Assembly: GCF_021130785.1 (NCBI RefSeq) | Contig: NC_060207.1 | Location: 194,299,501-194,363,500, forward strand | From: Homalodisca vitripennis | Lineage: Eukaryota; Arthropoda; Insecta; Hemiptera; Cicadellidae | Reading direction: 5' to 3' | DNA length: 64,000 nucleotides | Shown: positions 39,658 through 50,900 of the stretch, piece by piece | How positions within the stretch are numbered: position 1 is the first letter of the stretch | Layout: every line of letters starts with the position of its first letter | Notes under the pieces: model-generated | What the model was told of the DNA's origin: nothing | Databases searched by the model: none | The model's input: the letters and a program-made list of their open reading frames with translations, nothing else | Made by a program: the position numbers and the translations under genes

Positions 39658-40657
39658 ATTCACAGCTGCAAAATACTGTTGCTTCGAGTATTTCACCAAT
39701 AAAGTAAACAGAAACAAGATTGCTCTAGATCTCAAAGGTTCGATCCCGCACGTGCCTTGAAGCTGAAGCTACCGCCACGAAGCAGAGATCCGGCGACGAT
39801 TTGTATTTAAAACGTAGGGCGGGTCGGAAGGATGACCTCACAACGATGAAATCAAGGAGTCATAGATTAATAGTATAACCGAACAATAGCAATGGCACGG
39901 GCCCGCCACCCGACCACGCCCGAAGTTAGCCGAGTGTGTCCGAACTGCTCCATTGCGCTCGAGTCTTATTGCTTCCCTCCAAGCTTTGGGTTGGCTTCGC
40001 TTCCCTTCTATGTTCCATATGTTTCAAACACATACAAACTGTAGCCATGCACAGTTTTCTATTATTTGTCGAATATTTTCACAAAAATGGTTTTTTGTGG
40101 AAAGAACTCTAGTTAAAATATCTAGGAATGAGAGATTTGGTTGATCTTAGTTATATTTTGTATTCCTAGTTATGAAAAACACCCGTCGATCTATTTAGTT
40201 GGAAAAAAAATTATAATTAAAATAATTAATATTGGGAAATTCAGTAAAAAGAGTTAAAATAAAATATTGCTTTTTTATTTCTGTTTTTAGATATCTAAAG
40301 CAAATAAGTTACACAAATAACTGATTTTTAAACAAAAAATGGTCACAAGTGTAGAGTTTTTGAGCATGTAATTGTAATATATAACATTTTAGTTTTTTAT
40401 CATAATGTTTTACTCTCTAAATAAACCGTTTTGTTTATTATAATTTTTTTATGAAATTGATGTAACTCAGATTATGTTTGTTTTATATTACAGCATAGCT
40501 CACTTGTGTTTAATTAAACCTAATTTCAGGTAAAGTCTTTGTGATATAATATTACAAATTAACTAAACACTATAAAATGGAACAACTCTCCAAACCTGAA
40601 AAACTAAATGTAGATTCAAATAATCCCACTACTTAAGAAACTGTTAAGAACTTCTCT
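39658..40657. other. noncoding stretch
   Basis: A perfect B-box consensus (GGTTCGATCCC, near 39737) occurs without an A box. The rest is AT-rich with no gene. Confidence 0.4.
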
Positions 40658-41157
40658 GAAGTGTCAAAGGTTGATGGAGGTAACAAACTAGCACATACCC
40701 GCGACTTCGCCCGCAATTTCTATACAGCATTCAACAGTTCAGAAGTATCAAAAGTTGATGGAGGTAACAAACTAGTACATACCCGCGGCTTCGCCCGCAA
40801 TTTCTGTACAGCATTCAACTTTTCGGAAGTGTCAAAAGTTGATGGAGGTAACAAACTAGTACATACCCGCGACTTCGCCCGCAATTTCTATACAGCATTC
40901 AACAGTTCGGAAGTGTCAAAAGTTGATGGAGGTAACAAACTAGTACATACCCGCGGCTTCGCCCGCAATTTCTGTACAGCATTCAACTTTTCGGAAGTGT
41001 CAAAAGTTGATGGAGGTAACAAACTAGTACATACCCGCGGCTTCGCCCGCAATTTCTGTACAGCATTCAACTTTTCGGAATTGTCAAAAGTTGATGGAGG
41101 TAACAAACTAGTACATATCCGCGGCTTCGCCCGCAATTTCTATACAACATTCCTGTA
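40658..41157 (+). repeat. 84-bp tandem repeat, 6 copies
   Basis: Units start at 40658, 40742, 40826, 40910, 40994 and 41078. Each begins GAAGTGTCAAAAGTTGATGG or a close variant and contains the CCCGCGRCTTCGCCCGCAAT head. Two subtypes (GACTTC...TATACAG and GGCTTC...TGTACAG) partly alternate, suggesting dimer-wise expansion. Because 84 is a multiple of three and the unit lacks stops, a 165-codon open frame of six 28-residue repeats results; I regard it as non-functional. Confidence 0.95.
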
Positions 41158-42198
41158 ATTGTATGAATAGCTCCCACGATTTCATTAACACTTGATCTGT
41201 ATTTTAGACCAATGTAGAGAAAATCCAAACTCCATAGTTTTCTCAGTGAAAGCATTTGTGATGTAATATTATAGGATCATATGGTATTTTAAAAGTGGAA
41301 TTAGTCATATATAGTTATTCGGCTACCCATTTGACATTGTTCATGATTAAGGCAACCAGACGCAAGTGTGATTAATTCTTATTTCAGGTTTTGCACTTAT
41401 AATTAAAATTAATTATATTCCCAACGCAAAATTGAAGTTTTCTTTTTTCTTCCGAAAAAAATGTGTATATAGATAAAATTGTGTAGTGAGTTTAGGTTAA
41501 AAACATCAAAACTGTATAAATTATTTAAATATAGATCAAAAACTATATAATTGAAAAAAAAAAAAAAAAAAACTAAAATGAACATCAATAATGTTAACAT
41601 ATTTCGATACTTACATTGTGACAGTTGCCTTCCATATGTAAAGATAATACGTATATGATATAGTCAAGTTCTTGTTTCCCAATTCATGTTAACTATATCA
41701 TACTATTTCCTCGGTCCTGTCTAGGAATTATATAAGTATTTATATACCTAATCAGCAGCGCATACCTCATCAGTAAGAAATGGATGCGATGTTACCTCGG
41801 GGATTTTCTGTCAAAAATTGTACTGCTTTGTGACCCTGAAGAAATAAATTAGTTTACCTTGTTGCCATAGTGTTAAAATAAGAATTGTTGTTATTTTTAT
41901 TTTGCTTTCAAACTATAAATGTCCAAAAATTAATATATTGGTTAAGATTATTAAACAAGTTGTCATAATACAGTGTTTACACGTAATAGTTGAATAGATT
42001 TAACTGGATATATGAACTCACATTACACAACTTTAGAGACCTAGATGATATATTTTGCCACTTTAAGACCAGTGGGGCGTAGCCCGTAAGAATTTACGAA
42101 ATAAGAATAGGCCTATGTTCATCCTAGAGACCCTAGGAATGCCCATGTAAAATTTCAGTATAATCGGTTGAGTAGTTTACGCGTGAAAGAAACACACA

Positions 42199-42333
42199 CA
42201 CTTTCTCATTTATAATATTATCAAGAATTCTACACTTTCTCATTTATAATATTATTAAGAATTCTACACTTTCTCATTTATAATATTATGAAGAAGTCTA
42301 CACTTTCTCATTTATAATATTATTAAGAAGTCT
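42199..42333 (+). repeat. 34-bp tandem repeat, 4 copies
   Basis: Units start at 42199, 42233, 42267 and 42301, each reading CACTTTCTCATTTATAATAT followed by TATTAAGAAT/GTCTA. The unit is the terminal segment of the interspersed family. Confidence 0.95.
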
Positions 42334-42371
42334 TGAGAATGAATTCCAAACAGCTGAAATTGTAGTCAATT

Positions 42372-42397
42372 GGATGGATTGGATTGGATTGGATTAG
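42372..42397. repeat. (GGATT)n short tandem repeat
   Basis: About five GGATT-type units. Confidence 0.85.
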
Positions 42398-42520
42398 ACG
42401 TTAACGTGACCATCGATAACAGTGTGACGATATTACAGTACTCAGTGTTAGAATTTCATTACAGGAATGCTAGATAGCGTTGAAGTAACTAAATTTTGAG
42501 ATTTTTTAAAATTTTTTTTA

Positions 42521-42577
42521 TTTTTCGTAAAATATAATTTTTGTATTTATTAATAAAAAATTATATTTTACGAAAAA
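42521..42577. repeat. perfect 22-bp-arm hairpin
   Basis: The arm TTTTTCGTAAAATATAATTT (plus TT) is mirrored exactly by AAAAATTATATTTTACGAAA (plus AA), with a loop of about 13 bases reading GTATTTATTAAT. It could be the tip of a small inverted-repeat element or an RNA stem. Confidence 0.85.
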
Positions 42578-42730
42578 AAAACTTAATAAAAGTAAGTATA
42601 CCTCCAAGAATATGTGTACAAAGTTTCATGATGATCGGTTAAGTCCTTCTATGTGTACATAGGTGAATGTTTAATTCTCGATGATTCTGTGACTAGTCTA
42701 CAAAAACTCTACTGTAAAACCAGGTAATAA

Positions 42731-43190
42731 GTGTTTACTCGTCATAAACTCTTAACTCGGAAACAGCAGCTTGGGGAAAATGTTGCACAGTTTTTAGAAC
42801 TTAGAATGCTGAGTAAAGAGTGTAATTTCAAATCTGTGTCGGCTGAAACAGATAGAGACGACTGTATCCGAGACGCGTTTGTAAACGGACTCATATCGCT
42901 TGAAATAAGACAGACTAATGGAAATCTTTAATATACCTCAAAAGGACTCTTATGAAGAAGCGCGTTGCTTAGAAATAGCATAGTATAATGCTAATAAGTA
43001 TTAGACGCCAGCCAGCTTAAACAAGATATCCTTGTTTGTTTAACAAGGAAAATGAAGAAACTGATGAACCTCTCATTGCTGCTGCCGCTGCTCTCAAGTG
43101 TATGTCTCGCGGCTATGGCAGTCGGGGAACGTCGATAGCAGGAAATGCCGATTATGCTTACGTCCATCTTCCTTCGAGAAAGTACAATAA
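42731..43190 (+). pseudogene. decayed gag-like fragment of an LTR-type retroelement
   Basis: The reading starts inside a gag-like region: RKQQLGENVAQFLELRMLSK, then ECNFKSVSAE and DDCIRDAFVNGLISLEIRQT. After a frameshift comes DSYEEARCLEIA, and later a possible decayed zinc-knuckle-like stretch near 43096-43170. The motif order (length-limited QFL block, C-N-F-K, RDAFV.GL....IRQ, then an A-R-x-L-E-x-A helix) is typical of gag proteins of arthropod LTR retrotransposons. Frameshifts and stops show it is dead. Long terminal repeats and protease, RT or integrase were not found nearby. Confidence 0.5.
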
Positions 43191-44474
43191 CACTTAGCTC
43201 CTGCAGGTGATTACGATTTATCAAAGGACTCGCAAGACATGCTAATTCCAGGGCATGGCGAAGAAGAAATTACTGCGAGAGAAGGAGGACCTTACTTGAG
43301 ATCAACCAGGCCTACCATCAGAAGTTAAAGACCTGGCTACCCAATACAGAATCAAAACTCAGTCAGTTATAAACTGCATTTTCCTTGTGAGAGTGGGAGC
43401 TCCTAGAGCCAGACGTATTCCAGCGTATCTCTCGGATTATAACTCAAACTAAAAAGTTGCTGAGAAGAATGTAATAGATCATATGTTAATTTGTTATCAT
43501 ACGTTTTATTCTCTAAGTTCTCTACGTGTATTTTATGTTAGGGCCTCGCTGAATTGTGTTTAATTAAACCTAATGTCAGGTAAACTGTTTGTGTTGTATA
43601 TATTATAGTTATTTTAGAACTGTTGAACTATACTAATACATGTTGTTATCAAATTAACATCTTCACTTTTATTCTTGACCGGGCGGTTTAGAGCATTCGA
43701 CATTGGTCATGTTATGGAGCTCGTAACGTTATTATCTTGAGCTTGTAATTTTGTAAACCGCTATTTAAAACTTTAATTTTAACACCAGTTTCATTAGACA
43801 AATTTTGTTTATTTACCGCCGGCACCTGTCATTGAACACGCAAACAAACCGCAAGGGCGGTTTGCCACGAGCGAACGTGCGCGGTTTGTTCGCGCCCTGC
43901 AAGAAGCCATAATAACTGTTGCTTTATTTATTACATTTGAAAATTTCCCATAAGACATTTGGACCTAGAATGACATGTTTAGCAATTAACTGGTTGCTAT
44001 TGAGTAGTTTCCAAATGTTTAAAATATTTACATTTGATCTGTTTGACCAACAGTGCTTTGCATTGAAGGAGACGTAACAAAATGTTTGATCGAGTAACTG
44101 ACGATTTTGCCTATAGGTGGCGACCTAGAAGAAACCCACTGCTTAAGTAAATTGAAAGCAATTTTTAAAATTTAAATTGAGGCTTTTTAAAACTAACATG
44201 TTTTAACATTTTTCACTGCAACTATTGTTGTTATAATCTTATATACATAAATAGGTATAATTTTATAAATTCTAATTTTTATTTCCATGTTTGATTATGC
44301 AAACCGACTATAGAACTTACAGTGAACATATATCATTATAACTTATTAAAAACTATATGTTCAAATGTATACAAAAATGTATGCTTAAATGTATTTAAAA
44401 TCATTGCTTAGTCTCTTGTGTCTGAGCTATAGATTAATGTATGTATTATTACTGTACAGGGCTGACTCATGGAC
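43191..44474. other. noncoding stretch
   Basis: Contains a GC-rich inverted block near 43840-43890 (AAACCGCAAGGGCGGTTT with flanking GCGCGGTTTG). The motif TGTGTTTAATTAAACCTAAT (43557-43576) repeats one at 40507-40526, so part belongs to a repeat whose limits I cannot place. Confidence 0.4.
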
Positions 44475-44721
44475 CAAAGACGTAGACAGCAAGGTCCAAG
44501 GGGTCCGGACCCCCCCAAATTTAAAATTTTTTAAATTATTCTTTTAGTAAACGATTATTATTATTATTTAAATAATTCAGTCATCTGCTGGAAGATCGTT
44601 CTCAACAAAGAAACAGATCAAGAACTTTTTAAGTAACAAAATGTGGCCTTATTCTCTACCCAGTACGGAACAATATCTGTTGTCTGGACCTCCCCTCCAA
44701 AATGTCCTGGCTACGTTCTTG
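44475..44721 (+). mobile_element. short hAT-type deletion derivative
   Basis: Terminal inverted repeats are CAAAGACGTAGACAGCA on the left and the complement of the right end, CAAGAACGTAGCCAGGA. The internal reading keeps RSFSTKKQIKNFLSNKMW, which aligns by eye with the C-terminal hAT region, and the AAATTATTATTATT-type AT block near the end. Flanks TCATGGAC and TGGTGGAA agree at 5 of 8 bases, only a hint of an 8-bp duplication. Same family as the copies at 39410 and 53739 but in the opposite orientation. Confidence 0.55.
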
Positions 44722-46131
44722 TGGTGGAAGATGAGAATGGGTGAGTAGGAATATTGGCAGCGAGTGACTGTGTCACAGGGCGAACAATTACTAAATATGG
44801 GCATGATTGCAGGTTAACAAAGAATTACAGGTTATACGCAATTAAGAAATAGTTCCATCTCAGTATGAATTTTAAATTGGTTTATGTAGTTGGAAATATG
44901 TAAGTAAAATTGAGTCAGGATAGGATAAGGTTGACAAGAACATTCATTGGTGACTTGATAACGAAGGTTCCTGTGAAACACTGTTGTGCCCAATCTTTTC
45001 CCCCTTCTCTGTCACACTATTGCCGGTATGCTTGATAAAGTCACAATGGAAAAGTTGATCCCTTTTTTCGTTTTTTACTCTGTTTTAAGCCTCAATGAAC
45101 CTCCCCTGGATCTGAACGTGTGATCTCTCAGTTAGAGAACCGATACTATATCCATTAGTCTACAGAGGAGGACTTGATATCTCTTGATGTAAAGCGGCTG
45201 AACCGCTTGAAAATATTCAAGAAGAAACAATATACAAGACATAATAATATCTTCCGATTCAGGTTTATGACCCACACATCACTGATGACCCCATAGGTAA
45301 GTTTCTCTTTCAAAGTACAGGCAGGCAAAGGTCACTCGAAATGGTTCTAAGAGCGAATTTCCACTCTATTACATATAAAAATGTTCAATTATGTTTCTAA
45401 TAATTTTATAGTTTTTTTTAATATTCAATCTACAAATCTAATTTTTTTATTATTTTCAAACAAAAAGAGTTTCTGTATTTTTTTGTTGTAAGAAGAAATA
45501 TGATTAATATCCATAAATTATTTTAACTTGTTTTATTATTATAAGAATTATTTATTGCTGAATTCTAATGTAATTAACATGTAGATGTGTCTGTGTAAAA
45601 AATATGCATGTAAAGTATGTTTAATATAATAAAAAACATTATTTTAATCAAAATTTCTCCCTCGATTAACAATGCTATAGGGTTACATATGTACAACTGT
45701 ACTGCAGTGTCAATAAATGCCATTCTAAAAATAAATTAATTTCGAAAAAAAGATCATTTTTAAATTTCCAATTCTTTTAAATAGCTCCTAAAACCTAAAA
45801 AGTTTTAATATCAAGGTACGACTTTCATTACCGATATCAATAGCTCTTTTAAAAACTAAAATCTTTTGTATTTTAAGTTTGGTTTTATATTGAATGGTTG
45901 AGAAATGGCACCAAAAATAGTAATTTTTATAACATTTCGTTGTGTTACAGCGTTTTGAACTCTTGCATTTGCCGTACATAGTAAATTAATTTTTAAAATT
46001 GATCTTACTTTTTTATAACTTTTTCTCCGTTAGTTGCTGTAATTTAAGTAATTATTATTTATATAATTATCTAGGTTCTACATATTTTGGTTCAACAATT
46101 CTGCTATTCAACTAACTTTATTTAAAGATGT
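44722..46131. other. noncoding stretch
   Basis: AT-rich. Apart from the tRNA-like sequence at 45102-45169, nothing recognised. Confidence 0.45.
45102..45169 (-). ncRNA. tRNA-like sequence (tRNA pseudogene or SINE head)
   Basis: On the minus strand the 5' TCCTCTG pairs with the 3' CAGGGGA (seven pairs, one wobble), as in an acceptor stem. The A-box-like TAGACTAATGGATATAG follows at the right distance and ACT/AGT can close a D stem. An anticodon-like arm (TTCTCTAACTGAGAGA) and a degraded B box (CGTTCAGATCC) complete the layout. The T stem is broken and the total is only 68 bases, so it is unlikely to be a working tRNA. Confidence 0.4.
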
Positions 46132-46690
46132 TCAAACTGTAATCCGTTGTTTTCCAAACAGAGTTCTACGCTGGAACTGAAGTTTTCCACATCCCTTAAG
46201 ACCTCTTCTCTGCTTATTGATTGAACAGCACCCCTGATTCATAGCATCATACTGTCTCGAGTCATTGCCTTTAATACATAAACCAAATCTTTTTACCTTC
46301 CAAAGTATTAGTCCATGTACTTTAAATCCGGGTTTTGGACAGGTATGTGACTGGTCCACCTCTCCCAATCCATTTTTGGGAATATTCCTCATCCAGAGTT
46401 TTTCGCACCTTTTCAGAGGCAATTCATTGTGTAAGCACATTTCTTGGATAGTTTGTTCAGAAATATCTAACAAAAAATTGGGCAAATCGATGAAGAAATT
46501 GTTGTACATATTTCCATCCAAGTGTCCTTTGAAAGTAAACGGTCCAACAGTTCAGTTATAAACAATACCGCATCAAGTATTGAGAGTCCAAATACATTTT
46601 TTACATAAGATACTTCTACGTCGTGAGGCTCTTCAAGACTTAACCAGTGAATCTATTACTGTACTACATTTGACAAGAGATGACTTCTTT
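46132..46690 (-). pseudogene. decayed mariner-type transposase fragment
   Basis: The minus-strand reading, across several frameshifts, shows VGPFTFKGHLDGNMYNNFF, then LPNFLLD, then QKWIGRGGPVT followed by a broken counterpart of the [17 protein letters not shown] block, and ends close to NNGLQFE. This is the order in the C-terminal half of DD41D-type mariner transposases such as the one at 50670, but the sequence is clearly a different, older lineage. Inverted repeats were not found. Confidence 0.55.
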
Positions 46691-47828
46691 GGAATTAACA
46701 ATTTAATTTGTTTCCTTTGTTACTTGTTTTGTTTGAACTTGTTTTCATTTGAATACTTCTTAATTATGTATATTACAAGTAGTAATGCTAAAGCTGTCAA
46801 CACCATTACAAATAGGTTCCCTATTTACAGGGGACTTATTAGCTACATTATTACTTACATAGTTATCAGGCGTAAGATCAGAAATTAAGTAACTGTAAAA
46901 CCATTCAATAAACGTCTCCTGGATTTGAGGACAACAAAAGTAGATTAGTATTACTTTTGCATTTAAATTAATAAAACCTTGAAATTCCTAAAACTATGGC
47001 TATTTGGGTTAAGAATTGTATAAATGTTATGTTAAAAATATATGAAATTGGAATAAAAAATAAAAGATAGCTGAAAAAATTAAATTTGTTACATAAATCA
47101 AATAATGTTTATTTATAATCAAACTACTGTATTTGCTTTAATATTTATGTTTACATAAAACTATTTGCTTGAGATTCTCATCCTTAAACATAAAGTATTT
47201 AGAACCTGATCCATGAGTTCCTCAACTGAGTCAAGATTCGTGATTCATGAATTCCTTCTAGTGAGTTTCCTGATTCATGATTTCAAGCATTCCTCAAACA
47301 CTACCATTTCATTAAACATATATTTTTGGCAAATTATTTAGAAACTAAGTATATCCTTAAGGTAAATTATTTTAAATAAATCCGTTTAGAGGCTGAAAAT
47401 AAAAATGATGTGTCAATGGATTAATTGAGGAAAAATTATCAGTAATCCATCCATAACAGAATTGGAGAGACCATTCGTTAATGATGTGATTTGAAGGGCT
47501 CATCAATCACAAGCCTATCATATCTTTTTGTATTTCATCTTCTGGTAGTTGCAGAGACTAACAACAGTAAGGATGCAGCTAACTAGAGACCAATACATCA
47601 GAAAAAGAGTCCTTAAAATGGATTGGATATCACAATTGTGCTACCACTAAATGAATCCTATGCCATTCAATTGGTCTTGAAAGAAAAGTTAACAGTATAA
47701 GGGTAGTTTAAGGGAGTTCAACCAGAAGTGTTTAGGACCATAGACATTTTAACATATAAATAGTTTAATGCTAATCTGTACAGAACACAAAAGGTACAAA
47801 TCACAAACAATTGTCAAAGTGTGTGTTG
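46691..47828. other. 3' flank of the flippase gene
   Basis: AT-rich. On the minus strand the first poly(A)-like signal after the flippase stop is ATTAAA (plus 47764-47769), about 60 bases downstream. This region probably contains the 3' UTR. No other gene seen. Confidence 0.35.
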
Positions 47829-47918
47829 TCAAGGTTTGGCACCCCTGAGGGTTGGCAGCACGAAAACACCTTTTCTACGAGTTGGCAGCCATGATGGTAA
47901 CTGTAATCTTCGGAACCT
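47829..47918 (-). CDS. flippase last exon, short basic tail
   Basis: 90 bases encoding [10 protein letters not shown], then [10 protein letters not shown] and LPTLRGAKP, then TGA (47829-47831). The acceptor is TTTGCATTTCAG. It is basic and proline-rich, giving a shorter cytosolic tail than is usual for mammalian ATP11 proteins. Confidence 0.82.
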   Translation of the reverse strand, partial: RFRRLQLPSWLPTRRKGVFVLPTLRGAKP

Positions 47919-50900
47919 CTGAAATGCAAAAAAAGTCATGAAACTAACCAAAATTTACTACTACACATTTTTTCTATAAATAGGGCAATGACATTTTTAT
48001 CTTTATAATATGTGTACTATAAGACTGCATACTTTGCACAAACATACCTGATTCTGGAGAACCTTGAGGATAATGTCTGACAGGAAACTGATGACCTCTG
48101 ACAGGAGGGAAAGGAGCCAGAAGTTGAGAGAGACTAACACTATGAGATAATTACAATGGGTGTATTGTAAGACTACACACTTTGCACAAACATACCTGAT
48201 TCTGGAGAACCTTGAGGATGATGTCTGACAGGAAACTGATGACCTCTGACAGGAGGGAAAGGAGCCAGAAGTTGAGAGAGACTAACACTATGAGATAATT
48301 ACAATGGGTGTATTGTAAGACTACACACTTTGCACAAACATACCTGATTCTGGAGAACCTTGAGGATGATGTCTGGCAGGAAACTGATGACCACTGACAG
48401 GAGGGAGAGAAGCCAGAAGTTGGGGGACACTATCAACAGGGAGTACACATAGTACAGCGACTGTCGTGTTGTTACTCTATAACAAACAGCATTACTGTAT
48501 CATAATAGACAATTAATTTGATTAAAAATAATTCGAAATTTTAGATAAAATCTAGCATATTGGTGTGTTAATTTTTCATTTGAAAATTTGAGCATTTTTA
48601 AGTATTAAGATAGCACAAAAAGTTTAGTTGAAACCTGCTATATTAATCAAATATCTAATCAATGTTGATTGGTTCTTTACTGTACTTCTTCTTTATTAGT
48701 AGCATTATTATTGGGAACAAGTGCAAAATTGTGTGCATAAAAGCATTTTCCTGCCTCTCCCTAAAAAAAGTGCAAATTTGCATGAAATCTATAGATGAAT
48801 TTCCCTGAAATCAGATCAAACGTCAGCCACACTAACTTTGGTAGTGGACAAAATAGGAGGGTAGCAAAAAGGTTACAAATAGCAATGCTGATTTTTAAGG
48901 GTCATATTTATTTTAGTTTGATGTACTTAAAACCAATCAAATGAAACATAAATAATAGTTAGTTGTGCATCAACCAAAAAGACTGGGAGTGACAACTAGA
49001 GCAGGTTTTTTCAGTAACAGTGTGTTGGTACAAGTGATCATGGTTCTATGATCTTGAACAGTCAACTTTGCCAGTGAATAATGCACATTTTCTGCTTTGT
49101 ATTCTTGATGGAAGTGAGTAGGAATAATGGAATAATGAACAGCCAGCAAACACTAAAATAAGCCGTTCTTTGGTTCACAACACAACAATTGAGAGCCTTG
49201 ATCTGTTAAGAGGTTGTACAAGGTAGGTTCCTCATGTGTTGTCCAAAGCCCACAAATAGCAACACATAAATAGTCTTGCAACTTTCCATCTTCCTGGGAC
49301 TCTAAAGTCACTTTGGCAAACAATGTTTGTGAGTGACAAATTAAAACACGCAATTGATGGCTGAAGCATTTTGTACTGGATAGGTTTTCAAAATATGAAA
49401 ACTATTTTGTTTTAGATGAAAAATTGTGTGGAAATAGGACACTGTGTTATAATATTAAAAAGTATCTAAAAATATACTGTTTGCAATCTAATAGTTTTTT
49501 TTAACTAACATCTTGTGATAAAATAAATAGTCGGTTAATTCCTTTTATGAAACGGTGATGATGAAATGTCAGGAACACACCTGATCCAGGGTATATTCCC
49601 TAGATAAATTGACAGTAACTCAACATGACTAGTCATCCATCATGCATCAGGCTGGGATTTATCAGTGTGTTTCGACTGGGACACTAGTTTGATTTCATTG
49701 TATTTATTGTCATTTTATTTTTCTGTTAATTTGTGTTATGTGTTTAAATTTTAAGCTTTATGACGAACCTTTAATATGATGACCTGAGGATGCCGTTGTA
49801 CTGGTAAAACATGTCTCAAAGTTTAAGAGAATTTGAAGGTAAAAACTAGTCATTCCACTGTGAGAAAATTTGGGGTGAATGATAAAGAAATACAATTGTA
49901 AGACCGGAAATCTTTGCAAAAAAAGCTCAAAGATTGGTACAAGATGCAAAACACAAATAAACAATACATAAAACTTACATGAAAATCTTGTTGTAGACAT
50001 AGCTAAAAATGATGAAAGAAAAGATTGAGACTATTTCACTGATGACGAAGAGTTGAGTCCAGTAGGAACTGTGGATTGCAAGCTGAAACATTGCAAAAGA
50101 TTTTACACTTCATGTCATATACAGGATACTAAAGTATGTAGAAGTAAACTATTAGTTAAATTATGCGGGCTGTATACTATACTGTAGGGTGTAACCTACT
50201 CATAAAGAGACATGTCTCATTTTATTATATGATACAGAGTGGAAAAAAAGTATGGAAACGCTTTCACTAATTTTGTATGGCTTCACTTATACAAATTAAA
50301 TTTTTTACATCACCACTTGTATTAAGAACCTAGTTTTTGAGACCAGTGGGGACATTTTATCTTTTCAGGGGGACGGCCCGTGAGGAGTCGGACGAAAATC
50401 TTAAATGTAAGCATAGGCCGAGTTTGGTATAAAATTAAAGGTCTAGTAAAGAGAAACTTATTACCGCAAACCGCACTTAAAAAGGTTGACCCTATCCAGA
50501 GTACGGGCCTTTTGAATTTCATAAGTAACGTTTGATTAATTATTATTTCTCCGCAATTTCACAGTCTCAAATAAACTGTTCTGACTGAAAATGACACTTT
50601 ATGGAACACAATTATCCAAAAGAATTAAATTAAAAATTATCTATGTATTACAAAAAATAACCATACCTTTTAAATGAGGTGCTCAAACTGCTCTCCGAAC
50701 ACTTGTTGGCAATGAGCTAGTCTATTATAAAAACCTACTGCAGTCACATTTTGAAGCATCTTGGGTGTAATTCTTCTTGCTTCTTCTAATAAACGATTTG
50801 TCAGCTCCTCAATGTTGGCTGGTTTAGTTTTATACACATTATCTTTTAAGAAGCCCCACAAAAAGAAATCTAGTGGATTAAGATCCGGTGACCTAGCCGG

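Larger units (their letters stand above)
40658..42333 (+). mobile_element. interspersed element, CCCGCG-head family, copy C, with both ends tandemly expanded
   Basis: The head segment containing CATACCCGCGGCTTCGCCCG is present six times in tandem (40658-41157). The tail, with AGACCAGTGGGGCGTAGCCC, CCCATGTAAAATTTCAGTAT, TCGGTTGAGTAGTTTACGCG and CTTTCTCATTTATAATATTA, follows at 42045-42230, and its last 34 bp are repeated four times (to 42333). The body between (41160-42045) is AT-rich and has no ORF. Confidence 0.65.

Noticed and set aside
39230..39745. tRNA genes suggested by B-box-like GTTCGAATCC and GGTTCGATCC
   Set aside because: No A box, cloverleaf or acceptor pairing at the expected distance.
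40888..41255. Minus-strand repetitive open frames (82 and 62 codons)
   Set aside because: They are by-products of the 84-bp tandem repeat.
48048..48287. Mutually exclusive exons for the flippase
   Set aside because: The phase of the upstream exon and the 92/94-base lengths would break the frame, so they are reported as pseudo-exon copies instead.
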